A stretch of DNA of 64,000 bases from Sphingobacterium sp. (GCA_031286695.1 JAITTY010000011.1:186001-250000); one strand, 5' to 3'; counted from the first letter of the stretch, positions 1-10,400 are shown. Numbers and translations: made by a program. The notes: generated by a model not told the origin, from the letters alone.

Positions 1-181
1 CGTAGAAAGGACGCTCTTTGTGTACTGCATAGAATGCACCGGCTGTTTCTTTAGAAAGTTGAATGTATTTCATTGCAATGATTTTAAAACCACCAGCAAT
101 AATATCGTTTAAGATTGCACCGATGTGACCGTTCGCTACAGCGTCAGGTTTGATCATCGTAAATGTTCTGTTAGTTGCCAT
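1..181 (-). CDS. ndk: Nucleoside diphosphate kinase, partial (C-terminus outside window)
   Basis: Transfers the gamma phosphate of ATP to nucleoside diphosphates in the cytoplasm. The first 60 codons are visible on the minus strand. They begin MATNRTFTMIKPDAVANG, which carries the family's N-terminal strand and the IKPDAV motif, and continue to AFYAVHKERPF, the nucleotide-binding segment. The catalytic histidine lies beyond the edge. The start is the ATG at 181, about 9 nt below the predicted transcription start. The promoter at 198-230 is nearly identical to the one of ugd. Confidence 0.95.
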   Translation of the reverse strand, partial: MATNRTFTMIKPDAVANGHIGAILNDIIAGGFKIIAMKYIQLSKETAGAFYAVHKERPFY

Positions 182-197
182 TATTTTAATTTTTTTG

Positions 198-230
198 CAA
201 AATTAGATAAATTGCTTTTCATATGCAATA
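198..230 (-). promoter_or_regulatory. ndk promoter with inverted-repeat spacer
   Basis: Read on the minus strand there is a TTG (-33, 228-226), a 20-bp spacer and TAATTTTG (-7, 205-198), matching the Bacteroidota promoter type. The spacer together with the -33 contains ATTGC and GCAAT facing each other 9 bp apart, a plausible operator. The same 33 bp recur at 22649-22681 with two mismatches. Confidence 0.75.
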
Positions 231-428
231 TCATTACGCTTCATATAGACACAATTCTTGATAAACTTAATAACTTAATATCTCCTTAACCGTGAAATTC
301 TTGCATGCTGCCCCGAATCTCTAGGTGTAAGGCAACTGGTATTCCTTCATGTTCTGCAACAATATCTTTTGGGTGATAATGTAACAAGGCCGGTGAACCT
401 GACCATTTCAAGAAAAGTAAAAAAACAA

Positions 429-461
429 TTGATCTAAGTTCAATGTGAATACGTAACTTTG
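429..461 (+). promoter_or_regulatory. ispH promoter, near-leaderless
   Basis: TTG at 429-431 and TAACTTTG at 454-461, separated by 22 bp. Only seven bases lie between the -7 box and the ATG at 469, so the message should have almost no leader. Confidence 0.6.
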
Positions 462-468
462 TGATATT

Positions 469-1317
469 ATGGCATTAAATCTAACAGTAGACATCGATAA
501 AGATTCGGGCTTTTGCTTTGGAGTGGTATACGCAATTGATATGGCGGAGGAGATTTTGGAAGAGGACGGTTATCTTTATTGTTTGGGAGATATCGTTCAT
601 AATGACGAGGAAGTTGCCAGATTGAAAGCAAAAGGTTTGCGGATCATCGATCATAGTGTGCTTCCAACATTGAGCAATGAAAAGGTGCTGATCCGTGCAC
701 ACGGAGAAGCTCCGGAGACCTACCGTATTGCATTGGAAAATAATATAACCTTAATCGATGCTTCTTGTCCGGTTGTTCTTAAATTGCAGAATCGTATAAA
801 AACATCATTCGATCAAAAAGAGAAGATTTTAATTTTCGGAAAGCATGGGCATGCTGAAGTGATTGGTTTACAGGGACAGACAAATAATGAAGCCTTAGTT
901 TTTCAGGATATTGCCGAATTGGATCAGGTTGAACTGCCTTCATCATTTACCCTATATAGCCAGACAACAAAGAGCGTAGATAAATTTTATGCGATTAAAG
1001 ATGAATTGATCAAGCGTGGCTATGAAGTCAAAGCTAACGATACCATCTGCAGACAAGTGTCCAATCGATACGAAGATTTAGGGGCTTTTGCCCGACAATA
1101 TGACAAGATTGTTTTTGTTTCAGGTAAGAAATCCTCCAATGGCAAAGTACTTTTTGAAGTTTGCCAAAACGCCAATCCCGCTAGTTATTTTATTTCTGAT
1201 CCGGCCGAATTAGACGCAAAGGTGTTTGCTGAAAATGACCGTATCGGTATCTGTGGAGCTACTTCGACACCAATGTGGTTAATGCGCGACGTAAAAGCAA
1301 GTTTAGAAGCGTTATAG
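469..1317 (+). CDS. ispH: 4-hydroxy-3-methylbut-2-enyl diphosphate reductase
   Basis: Last step of the MEP isoprenoid pathway: an [4Fe-4S] enzyme that reduces HMBPP to IPP and DMAPP. At 282 residues it is of usual length. The three cluster cysteines are C16 (FCFGV), C100 (DASCP) and C194 (TICRQ). Substrate-binding histidines are H44 (IVHND), H78 (RAHGE) and H128 (GKHGHAE), with E130 in the position of the catalytic glutamate. It is followed by hemH on the same strand, 81 bp away, which has its own -7 box. Start ATG is fixed by the promoter directly upstream. Confidence 0.96.
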   Translation: MALNLTVDIDKDSGFCFGVVYAIDMAEEILEEDGYLYCLGDIVHNDEEVARLKAKGLRIIDHSVLPTLSNEKVLIRAHGEAPETYRIALENNITLIDASCPVVLKLQNRIKTSFDQKEKILIFGKHGHAEVIGLQGQTNNEALVFQDIAELDQVELPSSFTLYSQTTKSVDKFYAIKDELIKRGYEVKANDTICRQVSNRYEDLGAFARQYDKIVFVSGKKSSNGKVLFEVCQNANPASYFISDPAELDAKVFAENDRIGICGATSTPMWLMRDVKASLEAL

Positions 1318-1384
1318 GCGCAATTACCCGTCACAGATATTTCATAATTCCACGGTTTAGATCCGGAGTGCATTCTTTTTTGCG

Positions 1385-1392
1385 TAGCTTTG
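1385..1392 (+). promoter_or_regulatory. hemH -7 box, near-leaderless
   Basis: TAGCTTTG followed by six bases and the ATG at 1399. I see no convincing -33 TTG at the usual distance. Confidence 0.45.
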
Positions 1393-1398
1393 TAAGCT

Positions 1399-2433
1399 AT
1401 GAGCAATAAAGGCAAAAAAGGAATTCTTTTAGTACAATTGGGTACACCTGATAGTCCCACTACTCCAGATGTAAAAAGATATTTAACGGAGTTCCTAATG
1501 GATCCGCGAGTTATTGATATTCCTTATTTTCAACGAACCCTATTGGTTAAGGGAATCATTGCACGTACACGTGCTCCCAAATCTGCAAAAGTATACGAAA
1601 CGATCTGGGATAAAGAAACGGGATCACCTTTGATGCACTACAGTATTTTGCAACGCGACCTGTTACAGGAAGCATTGGGGGAAGAATACCATGTTGAATT
1701 AGCGATGCGTTACCAAAACCCATCGATTGAGGCTGCATTGAAAAATATGGAAGGTCTATTTTTGGAGTCCATTCGTGTAATTCCTTTATTTCCACAATAC
1801 GCTTCAGCTACATCGGGCTCGGTCATTGATCGTGTCATGGAGCTAATTCGCAAATGGAATTATCTGCCAGAAATCAGTTTCGTAAGCAATTTCTGTACAG
1901 ACGATTTAATGGCAGAAACTTATGCGGATCATGCCCGCAGGCATGATTTGGAAAGTTTTGATCATTTTGTCTTTAGCTATCACGGACTTCCTGTGCGACA
2001 GCTTGGAAAAGTAGATCCTACAGGTCAGCTTAAATGTCCTGAATCAGGCTGTGATTCCTGTAAAACGACAGCGAATTCATACTGTTATCTCTCTCAATGT
2101 TATGCGACAACACGGACGATAGCTGCCAAGCTCGGATTAAAAAAAGAACAATATTCGCTCTGCTTTCAATCCCGTTTAGGTAAAGAACCCTGGATACAGC
2201 CGTATACCTCCGATTTGTTGCATGATCTTGCCGCAAAGGGTTATAAGAAGTTATTAATTTTCAGTCCTGCTTTTGTGGCGGATTGTATCGAGACCATTGA
2301 TGAAATTGGCGTGGAATATGCTAATGAATTTAAACATTTAGGTGGGGAGGAAGTGTGTTTGGTAGAAAGTCTTAATGATGATCCCAAATGGATCGAGTCT
2401 TTAAAACAATTGGCGCTTAATGCCAAAAACTAA
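1399..2433 (+). CDS. hemH: Ferrochelatase
   Basis: Inserts ferrous iron into protoporphyrin IX (heme synthesis). The 344-residue protein starts with the family segment GILLVQLGTPDSP, carries the metal-site histidine H195 in FSYHGLP and the conserved glutamate E298 in DCIETIDEIG. Between residues 213 and 234 there are five cysteines (C213, C218, C221, C229, C234), in the region where some bacterial ferrochelatases bind a [2Fe-2S] cluster; cluster binding here is my inference. The stop is 9 bp before the next gene, so hemH and the metallophosphoesterase are probably co-transcribed. Confidence 0.96.
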   Translation: MSNKGKKGILLVQLGTPDSPTTPDVKRYLTEFLMDPRVIDIPYFQRTLLVKGIIARTRAPKSAKVYETIWDKETGSPLMHYSILQRDLLQEALGEEYHVELAMRYQNPSIEAALKNMEGLFLESIRVIPLFPQYASATSGSVIDRVMELIRKWNYLPEISFVSNFCTDDLMAETYADHARRHDLESFDHFVFSYHGLPVRQLGKVDPTGQLKCPESGCDSCKTTANSYCYLSQCYATTRTIAAKLGLKKEQYSLCFQSRLGKEPWIQPYTSDLLHDLAAKGYKKLLIFSPAFVADCIETIDEIGVEYANEFKHLGGEEVCLVESLNDDPKWIESLKQLALNAKN

Positions 2434-2442
2434 AATAGGTAA

Positions 2443-3720
2443 ATGATGTTGTTCGTAAACGCGTGTGTATTACTCATATTGGATTTTTATATTTTCTTTG
2501 CCCTCCGCGCAACGAAGATCAAATTTCCCAAAACAAAAGTATTTTCCATTCTATGGTGGTCTTATTCTGTTTTACTGCTATTGGGCGTTTTTATCTCAGC
2601 ACAATATAGTATTCCTTTAATCGCTCGGTCGGTTATCTTGGTCGCTTTCTTTCTGACTGCCGCCTCAAAGATATTTTTCTTTTTGATTTTATTGATTGAT
2701 GATATCCGACGCGGAGGAGTTTGGTTGAAACGCCTTTTTGCGAAGAAGAGATCTGTCGAGGACTTGGTCGAAGATGCTGGCGAACCGTTGCCGGAAAATC
2801 CAGTGAAGGGAATTAGCCGATCTGAATTTTTAACCAAGGCCGGTATCCTTGTTGGTGCTTCTCCGCTGATTCCGTTGAGCTGGGGTATTATTTCAGGAGC
2901 TTACGACTATCGTGTCAGAAGAGTTCCATTGTATTTACCCAATTTACCCAAAGCATTCCACGGAATGACCATTGCACAGATCTCCGATGTGCATTCCGGC
3001 TCGTTCTATAATAAGAAAGCCGTCATGGGTGGTATTGATATGCTTTTAAAGGAAAAAGCCGATGTGACTTTCTTTACAGGCGATATCGTGAATGGCCAGG
3101 CTTCTGAAATGCGCGATTATCAGGATATTTTTGCCCGTGTGAAATCCGACTTAGGTGTATTCTCTACGCTGGGTAACCACGACTATGGCGATTATTATTA
3201 TGGGAAGGAAGATTCTCCTGCAAAACGCAAGAACCTCCAGGATGTTATCGATGTTCATAAAGTGATGGGTTGGGATCTTTTGATGGATGAAAATCGCAAG
3301 ATCAAAGTCGATGGTGAAGAACTTTGTATTGTTGGTGTTCAGAATTGGGGGACAGGCCGTTTTCCGAAACATGGCGATATCAAGAAGGCTTTAATGGGGA
3401 CCGAAGAGCAGCCCGTTAAATTACTGCTGTCTCACGATCCTTCTCACTGGCGTGCTCAGGTACTGGATACAGATGTAGATGTGATGTTTGCCGGACATAC
3501 ACACGGTATGCAATTTGGTGTAAGATCAGAGATGCTGCAATGGAGTCCAGTACAATATATCTATAAAGAATGGGCAGGACTGTATCGCGAACAGCAGAAT
3601 AAACGATTATATGTCAATGTTGGCTATGGCTTTTTAGGTTATCCGGGGCGTGTTGGAATTCTGCCTGAAATTACCATATTCGAATTGTTAAAAGCACAGG
3701 ACCCAAAGTTTAATGCATAA
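2443..3720 (+). CDS. Membrane-anchored metallophosphoesterase (YkuE/YaeI-like)
   Basis: A 425-residue protein with three N-terminal hydrophobic helices (about 1-20, 33-55, 58-86), a fourth apolar stretch near 130-152, and a calcineurin-like domain. The metal-site motifs are all present: SDVH (D182, H184), TGD (D214), GNHD (N245, H246), a later LSHDPSHW and GHTHG. Related enzymes cleave phosphomono- or diesters such as lipid-linked substrates at the membrane; the substrate here cannot be read from sequence. Its start ATG-ATG lies 9 bp after hemH, suggesting an operon. Confidence 0.85.
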   Translation: MMLFVNACVLLILDFYIFFALRATKIKFPKTKVFSILWWSYSVLLLLGVFISAQYSIPLIARSVILVAFFLTAASKIFFFLILLIDDIRRGGVWLKRLFAKKRSVEDLVEDAGEPLPENPVKGISRSEFLTKAGILVGASPLIPLSWGIISGAYDYRVRRVPLYLPNLPKAFHGMTIAQISDVHSGSFYNKKAVMGGIDMLLKEKADVTFFTGDIVNGQASEMRDYQDIFARVKSDLGVFSTLGNHDYGDYYYGKEDSPAKRKNLQDVIDVHKVMGWDLLMDENRKIKVDGEELCIVGVQNWGTGRFPKHGDIKKALMGTEEQPVKLLLSHDPSHWRAQVLDTDVDVMFAGHTHGMQFGVRSEMLQWSPVQYIYKEWAGLYREQQNKRLYVNVGYGFLGYPGRVGILPEITIFELLKAQDPKFNA

Positions 3721-3788
3721 AAAATCCCCTTTGACTTTTGAGTTAATATAGCTATTATTGTGTATTCTGTACACCAGTTATACAAGAC

Positions 3789-4838
3789 ATGCAATCAACT
3801 TTAAACTTTGGGGACTCTCCCCACACACGTGTGAATATTCTTACCGGGGAAAAAGTACTTGTCTCTCCGCATCGTAGTAAAAGACCTTGGCAAGGGCAAG
3901 TAGAGGAGCTTCCTGGAGATAACAGACCGGAATATGATCCGCAATGCTATTTATGCCCGACCAATAAGCGGGCTGACGGTGACGTTAACCCGGATTATAA
4001 AGAAAGCTTCGTTTTCGTGAACGATTTTTCAGCTTTATTAAAAGATACGAGCCAGCAAGAATTTAATGAGGACGAACTGTTTGTCGCAGAGACTGAAAGA
4101 GGAATCTGTAAAGTCATTGCATTCACCCCACGTCACGATCTTACGCTTCCAGAAATGGATCCGGTAGCTATAAAGGCTGTGGTTGATCTTTGGCAAAAAG
4201 AGTTTGTAGAACTATCCAAGGTTGAATGGATCAAATACATCCAGATTTTTGAAAATAAAGGTGCAATTATGGGCTGTAGTAACCCACATCCACATGGACA
4301 GATCTGGTCACAAAACCATTTGCCTGTAGAAATTCAAAAAGAATGTGTTCAGCAACAGAACTATTTCGATAAATACCAGCGCACCATCCTGTCAGATTAT
4401 GTGAAAGCCGAACTAAGAAAGGAAGAACGAATTATAGACGAGAACGATTCTTTTGTGTCTTTAGTGCCTTTCTGGGCTGCTTGGCCTTATGAAACAATGA
4501 TTGTCAGCAAACGATCTATCCAAAACATTGCAGGGTTTGACGAAAAAGAAAAGACGGATTTTGCCGCCATACTCAAGCTATTGACAACGCGTTACGACAA
4601 TCTCTTCAAAACATCCTTCCCCTATTCTGCAGGAATGCATCAGGCGCCAGTAAATGATGGTGACCACCCGGAGTGGCATTGGCATATGCACTTCTATCCA
4701 CCACTGTTACGTTCTGCTACCGTTAAAAAGTTTATGGTTGGTTATGAAATGCTAGCAAATCCACAACGTGATATCACACCGGAAGTTGCCGCAGAACAGT
4801 TGCGAAATTGTTCGACAGTACATTATAAAGCTAAATAA
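3789..4838 (+). CDS. galT: Galactose-1-phosphate uridylyltransferase
   Basis: Leloir pathway: exchanges UDP between glucose-1-phosphate and galactose-1-phosphate. The length of 349 residues matches class I GalT. The nucleophile motif GCSNPHPHGQIW is present, as are the zinc-type CYLC pair near residues 55-58 and a C-terminal WHWHMHFYPP histidine cluster. The stop codon is followed one base later by the ATG of galK, so translation is likely coupled. Confidence 0.97.
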   Translation: MQSTLNFGDSPHTRVNILTGEKVLVSPHRSKRPWQGQVEELPGDNRPEYDPQCYLCPTNKRADGDVNPDYKESFVFVNDFSALLKDTSQQEFNEDELFVAETERGICKVIAFTPRHDLTLPEMDPVAIKAVVDLWQKEFVELSKVEWIKYIQIFENKGAIMGCSNPHPHGQIWSQNHLPVEIQKECVQQQNYFDKYQRTILSDYVKAELRKEERIIDENDSFVSLVPFWAAWPYETMIVSKRSIQNIAGFDEKEKTDFAAILKLLTTRYDNLFKTSFPYSAGMHQAPVNDGDHPEWHWHMHFYPPLLRSATVKKFMVGYEMLANPQRDITPEVAAEQLRNCSTVHYKAK

Positions 4839-4839
4839 G

Positions 4840-5991
4840 ATGATAACAAAAGATACAATTGTAAATAAATTTAAAGAACACTATCAAGAAGAACCGCTTG
4901 TGGTTTCTTCCCCCGGACGCATTAATATTATCGGCGAACATACAGATTACAATGATGGTTTTGTATTGCCTGCAGCGATTGATAAAGCAATTTATGTTGC
5001 TGTAAGCAAGCGTTCGGATGATACGATCGTATTGTATGCAGAAGATTATCAGGAACGCCACGAGGTGAAATTAGCGGAGATCGCTATTTCAGAAAAACAT
5101 TGGCCAAACTATATTCTCGGTGTAGTCGATCAGTATCAGAAACGTGGGGCAGCTTTAGGTGGATTTAACCTTTATATCGATGGTGATGTACCGCTTGGGG
5201 CAGGATTATCATCATCAGCTGCTGTTGAATGTGCGGTGACGCTAGCACTTAGTGAATTGTTTGATCTACAGGTCGAGCAACTGGATATTCCACAGATAGC
5301 CCAAAAAGCTGAACATACGTATGCTGGTGTGATGTGTGGTATCATGGATCAGTTTGCATCGGCCTTTGGGAAAGAAAAAAATGTTATCAAGTTGGATTGC
5401 CGTACATTGGGTTTCGAGTATGTTCCACTTGATCTTAAAGGTTATGAAGTTGTATTATTGAATACAAACGTAAAACACTCATTAGCTTCTACAGCTTACA
5501 ATACACGTCGTGAACAGTGCGAGCAGGCTTCTGCCTGGGTGCGGGAAAAATATCCAACGGTTAAGAATTTGCGTGATGTAACCGTCGAGATGCTTGATGA
5601 ATTGGTTAAGGACAAGGATGCTGACATTTACGCTAAGGCAAGCTTTGTTGTCCGTGAGAATGAGCGTGTAGAGAAATCTTGCGATGCACTGCGTTCGGGC
5701 GATGTTGTTCAGTTGGGACAGTATATTTTTCAAAGCCATGAGGGGTTGAGCAAGGTATATGAAGTCAGCTGTCCGGAATTGGATTATTTGGTAGATTATG
5801 TCAAGCAGTTTCCTGAGGTGATCGGTGCCCGAATGATGGGTGGTGGTTTCGGTGGCTGTACGATCAATATCGTCAAAGAAGGTGTATTACCTTCAATTTT
5901 GCCAACACTCGAAAAAGAATACAAACAGAAATTTGATAAAGAACTTTCGGTCATTCAGGTCAGGATTGCCGACGGTACCCGCGTACTTTAA
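4840..5991 (+). CDS. galK: Galactokinase
   Basis: Phosphorylates galactose to galactose-1-phosphate with ATP (GHMP kinase). The 383-residue protein shows all three signatures: GRINIIGEHTDYNDG near the N-terminus, PLGAGLSSSAAVE for ATP binding, and MMGGGFGGCT near the C-terminus. An open frame extends upstream into galT, but the family N-terminus fits the ATG at 4840, one base after the galT stop. A terminator follows at 6009. Confidence 0.97.
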   Translation: MITKDTIVNKFKEHYQEEPLVVSSPGRINIIGEHTDYNDGFVLPAAIDKAIYVAVSKRSDDTIVLYAEDYQERHEVKLAEIAISEKHWPNYILGVVDQYQKRGAALGGFNLYIDGDVPLGAGLSSSAAVECAVTLALSELFDLQVEQLDIPQIAQKAEHTYAGVMCGIMDQFASAFGKEKNVIKLDCRTLGFEYVPLDLKGYEVVLLNTNVKHSLASTAYNTRREQCEQASAWVREKYPTVKNLRDVTVEMLDELVKDKDADIYAKASFVVRENERVEKSCDALRSGDVVQLGQYIFQSHEGLSKVYEVSCPELDYLVDYVKQFPEVIGARMMGGGFGGCTINIVKEGVLPSILPTLEKEYKQKFDKELSVIQVRIADGTRVL

Positions 5992-6008
5992 TAAAAAATA
6001 GGTACAGT

Positions 6009-6047
6009 AAGGGGAATAACATTAACGTGCTATTCCCCTTATTTTTT
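6009..6047 (+). terminator. Rho-independent terminator after galTK
   Basis: AAGGGGAATA (6009-6018) pairs perfectly with TATTCCCCTT (6031-6040), followed by ATTTTTT. Confidence 0.85.
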
Positions 6048-6079
6048 GCCCTTTTTGATAAAGACTTAGCACATAAGTG

Positions 6080-7270
6080 TTAGTTAAGTTGATCTAAAGC
6101 CTGTTTTAAATCGGCAATTAAATCATCGATATGTTCGATTCCAACAGAGATGCGCAACATGCCCTGCGTAATTCCCGAAGCTTCTTTCTGTTCCTTCGTA
6201 TGATGACCGCCCCACATACTGGCCGGATGCACAATAAGAGACTCCACGCCACCTAGACTGGCCGCGTTGATAAATATATGGAGACCATTGATGAATGTCT
6301 GCGCATTTGAAAAAGCTTCTTCTTCATCTTTACCGTTCAGCTCCATACAAAGCATACCCGAAAACCCGCTCATTTGTTGGGCTGCGAGCTCATGTTGGGG
6401 ATGACTAGGTAATCCGGGGTAACTGACCTTCTTAATTTTTGGGTGCTGGTCCAAAAATTCGGCCAGCTGAATGGCATTTGCATTAATCTGTTTCACACGT
6501 AGACTTAACGTTTTCAATCCGCGTAACAATAACCAGGAGTCAAGCGGTGCAAGTGATGCCCCCAAAGCGACCGATCGCTTCCATACACGGGCAATATAGT
6601 CCCGCGTACCGCAGACGACACCAGCAGTGAGATCACTATGTCCGCCTAAATATTTCGTGGCGCTGTGGACAACGACGTCTATTCCAAAATCTGTCGGTGT
6701 TTGGTTGATAGGGGAAGCAAAGGTGTTATCGACCATGCTCTGAATCCCATGTTGTTTGGCGAGTTCTCCGATCGCTTTTAGGTCCGTGATATGGAGATTT
6801 GGATTCGATGGAGTCTCTATATAAATCAGCTTGGTATTTGTCTGAATAGCTTCTCCAAACGCTGCAATATCTGTTTGATCCACAGCCGTAACTGTGATGC
6901 CATAATCCGTTAAGAACTCCTTAAAGAAAATAGCTGTACCTGAATAATGTGCATGTTGGGCGACAATATGATCCCCCGATTTAACGATGGCCAATATGGC
7001 GGTACTAATCGCTGCCATACCTGTTGCAAATACCAGTGCATCCTCCGTTTTTTCCAATTTTGCGAGGATGGAGGCGACTTGGCTATTCGTCGGGTTGCCA
7101 TGACGATGATAAAAATAAGGGTGTTTCGGTTCGGTAGCAGCTTTGATGTATTCTGTAGGGTCAGGATCTGCAATGTAGGTGGATGTCTGATAGATTGGAG
7201 TAGTTACTGCAGATGTCTGGTTGAATTGCTGTCCCTCATGGACGAGTATCGTTTCGGTATTGGTTGCCAT
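6080..7270 (-). CDS. Cys/Met metabolism PLP enzyme (cystathionine gamma-synthase/lyase or methionine gamma-lyase type)
   Basis: A 396-residue fold-type I PLP enzyme of the trans-sulfuration family. The PLP lysine lies in SATKYLGGHSD, the phosphate-binding loop in FATGMAAISTA, and the conserved YIETPSNPN and DNTFASP segments precede them. Family members add cysteine to an activated homoserine, cleave cystathionine, or release methanethiol; the motifs alone do not separate these. It stands alone on the minus strand behind mfd, and I see no SAM riboswitch-like element in the 200 bp upstream. Confidence 0.9.
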   Translation of the reverse strand: MATNTETILVHEGQQFNQTSAVTTPIYQTSTYIADPDPTEYIKAATEPKHPYFYHRHGNPTNSQVASILAKLEKTEDALVFATGMAAISTAILAIVKSGDHIVAQHAHYSGTAIFFKEFLTDYGITVTAVDQTDIAAFGEAIQTNTKLIYIETPSNPNLHITDLKAIGELAKQHGIQSMVDNTFASPINQTPTDFGIDVVVHSATKYLGGHSDLTAGVVCGTRDYIARVWKRSVALGASLAPLDSWLLLRGLKTLSLRVKQINANAIQLAEFLDQHPKIKKVSYPGLPSHPQHELAAQQMSGFSGMLCMELNGKDEEEAFSNAQTFINGLHIFINAASLGGVESLIVHPASMWGGHHTKEQKEASGITQGMLRISVGIEHIDDLIADLKQALDQLN

Positions 7271-7413
7271 ACTAATAATGTTGATTGATGCTTTGTATTG
7301 CCTTAAGTCTCCATAACACGAACTTGTCGCATCTTTGATCGTAAGGAACCTTCAATTCGTTTGAAAGCATTGTTGGTGCAAATAGCCCCGAAGAAGGTTG
7401 TCTTGTCTATCAA

Positions 7414-7454
7414 ATATAAATAAAATCTACGTATTGAGTAGATTTTATTTATAT
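7414..7454 (-). terminator. Hairpin terminator after mfd
   Basis: A perfect 17-bp stem: 7414-7430 (ending in AAATCTAC) pairs with 7438-7454, around a 7-nt loop. The stem is AT-rich and its end supplies T-rich sequence on the minus strand. Confidence 0.7.
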
Positions 7455-7472
7455 CGGATGCATCAATACATA

Positions 7473-10400
7473 TTACAACATTTCTTTCAGAAGGCTCAAC
7501 GCATATCCAATAGTATTCACATTGTTTAGCGCTAAACGTAGCTGGCCTTTGACTTCTTTGAGGTTGCTGATCTCTGGATGGCTTTGTACAAAGGAAAGTA
7601 CGCGGCCAAACTGGTCTGATTCAAAGTAGCTGGATTTTGGATTGTTGACAAAATAACCTTTCAATGTATGCTTTTTATACGCTATTTTTTCGAATCCGAT
7701 CGTTTTGCCAAACCACTGTAAACGAAGGGTATTGAATAATTCAAAAACTTCTCGTGGGATAGGACCAAAACGATCTTCAAGCTCTTTCTCAAAGGCTGCC
7801 AATTGCTGCTCGTTCTCCAGTTTGGAGAGTTCCGTATATAGATTATACCGTTCCGTAATATTCGTTACATATTCATCTGGGATCAATACCTCAAGGTCTG
7901 TGTCAATCTGCGTAAAGGATACATACTTTCGTTCCTTCTCATCAGCGAATACTTCTGAAAACTCATCCTCTTTCAGTTCCTGAATAGCTTCGTCTAAGAT
8001 TTTATGATACATTTCGAAACCGATCTCGGCAATAAAGCCCGATTGTTCGCCACCCAAGAGGTTGCCCGAACCACGTATGTCCAAATCGCGCATGGCAACA
8101 TTAAATCCAGAGCCCAGTTCAGAAAATTCTTCTATCGCAGAAAGTCGTTTATAGGCCTCCGAAGTTAAAGTCGACAATGGCGGACTCAGCAGATAACAGA
8201 AGGCCTTTTTATTGGAGCGACCGACCCGGCCCCGCATTTGGTGCAGGTCACTGAGGCCAAACATATGCGCATGATTAATAATAATCGTATTCGCATTTGG
8301 AATATCAAGACCCGCTTCAATAATCGTTGTGGCGATTAAGACATCAAAATCGTGATTGATAAACTTGAGCATCACATCCTCCAGTTCATCGCCCTCCAAT
8401 TGGCCATGTGCAACACCGACACGGGCTCCTGGAACCAGTTTGCGGATCAAATTGCCCAGCTGTGGAAGATCTGCCACACGGTTATGGATAAAGAACACCT
8501 GTCCGCCGCGATCCAGTTCGTAACTGACGGCTTCACCGATCAGTGTTTCATTGAAAACGTGAAGCTCTGTCTGCACCGGCTGCCGGTTGGGTGGCGGAGT
8601 CGAGATGATACTCAGATCGCGGGCTCCCATCAATGAAAAATGCAAGGTCCTCGGTATAGGTGTTGCTGTTAATGTCAGCGAATCCACGTTCGCACGCATG
8701 ACTTTCAATTTTTCTTTTACGGTAACGCCAAACTTTTGTTCCTCATCGATAATCATCAGACCGAGATCTTTGAATTTTACATCTTTGCTAACAAGGCGGT
8801 GTGTGCCGATGATAATGTCTATTTTTCCTTCAGCGAGCCGTGCTAAGGTATCTTTAATCTGTTTCGTTGTCTTGAAACGGTTGATGTAGTCGATCGTGCA
8901 TGGAAGGCCCTTTAGACGCTCCGAAAAGGTCCGGTAGTGCTGTAATGCCAGGATAGTAGTCGGTACCAGGACAGCAACTTGTTTACTGTCTGCTACAGCT
9001 TTGAAGGCCGCACGGATGGCAACCTCCGTTTTTCCGAAGCCAACATCCCCACAGATTAATCGGTCCATCGGATGCGGCGATTCCATATCTTTTTTTACAT
9101 CAGCAGTAGCCTTTTCCTGATCGGGCGTATCTTCATAGATAAACGAAGCCTCTAGCTCATTCTGTAAGTAACTGTCCGGTGAAAATGCATTCCCATGTTG
9201 TGCTTTGCGTTTGGCATAGAGCATGATCAGGTCGCGCGCAATATCTTTAACCTTTTTCTTGGTTGTCTTCTTGAGTTTGTCCCAGGCATCTGTACCCAGT
9301 TTATTCATTTTGGGGACTGTGCCCTCTTTACCCGAATATTTGGAGATGCGGTTTAAAGAGTTGATGTTCACATACAGAAGATCATTGTCTGCATAGATCA
9401 AGCGGATCATTTCTTGAGATTTACCGTTAACATCTACTTTTTCCAAGCCGCCATAACGGCCGACACCGTGATCAATATGAGTGATGAAATCTCCGGGTTT
9501 GAGATCCCGCAAATCTTTGAGTGTGATTGCCTGTGAACGCTCGTAAGCTTTCTTACGTTTGTATTTATAATACCTGTCAAATATTTGGTGATCCGTATAG
9601 CAGGCCAGTTTTAAACTGTCGTCTCTAAAGCCTTCCCGTAAAGCTTTATGAATTGGAATAAAGGTTGCCGACTTATCGAGGTCTTCTAGGATGGTATAAA
9701 TGCGCTCAACCTGTTTTGTTGAATCTGAAAAGATAAGATTCTGGATGCGCTGGCCTTCATTTTCTTTGAAATTATGGATTAAGAGATTAAAATCCTTATT
9801 GAATGAAGGTTGCGGATGGATATCGAACTTGAGGCTTACTTCGGATTTATAAAAAAACTGTTTGCCGAATTCGATGACGGGGAACTCGAAAAATAAGGCA
9901 TTGAGGTTTTTCTCGTCTGTAAATTCATAGGCAGGATTATGCCATTCCGGATTATCCTTTTTCTGCTTATCGGTTAATCCCGCCCATAATTTTTCGGCTT
10001 TCTTCAATCCATCTTTCACAATATCTAACGTAAATTGAGCGTCTTTGATCCAGATCGTAGCGTCCTGATCTACATATTCCAATAAGGAAATGTGTTGGGA
10101 TGTCAGGAATTTCGCTTGAACATTTGGTACAATAGTTACTTTGTGGATTTTTTTGACAGACAGTTGGGACTCAATGTCAAATGTCCGTATGCTTTCGATG
10201 TCATCGCCAAAGAATTCAATACGGTATGGGAGGTCATTCGAAAAAGAATAGATATCTACGATGCCACCGCGTATTGCAAATTGCCCCGGCTCATACACAA
10301 AGTCAACGCGCTCGAAATCATATTCGATTAAAAATTCGTTGATGAAATCAATGCTTAAAGCTGTATTTTCAGTTATTTCCAGTGTATTCTTATCCAGATC

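Noticed and set aside
481..702. Minus-strand open frame opposite ispH
   Set aside because: It lies fully over ispH in another phase, has no recognisable domain and no start signal.
7271..7413. SAM riboswitch before the Cys/Met PLP enzyme
   Set aside because: No S-box-like sequence or four-way junction was recognised.
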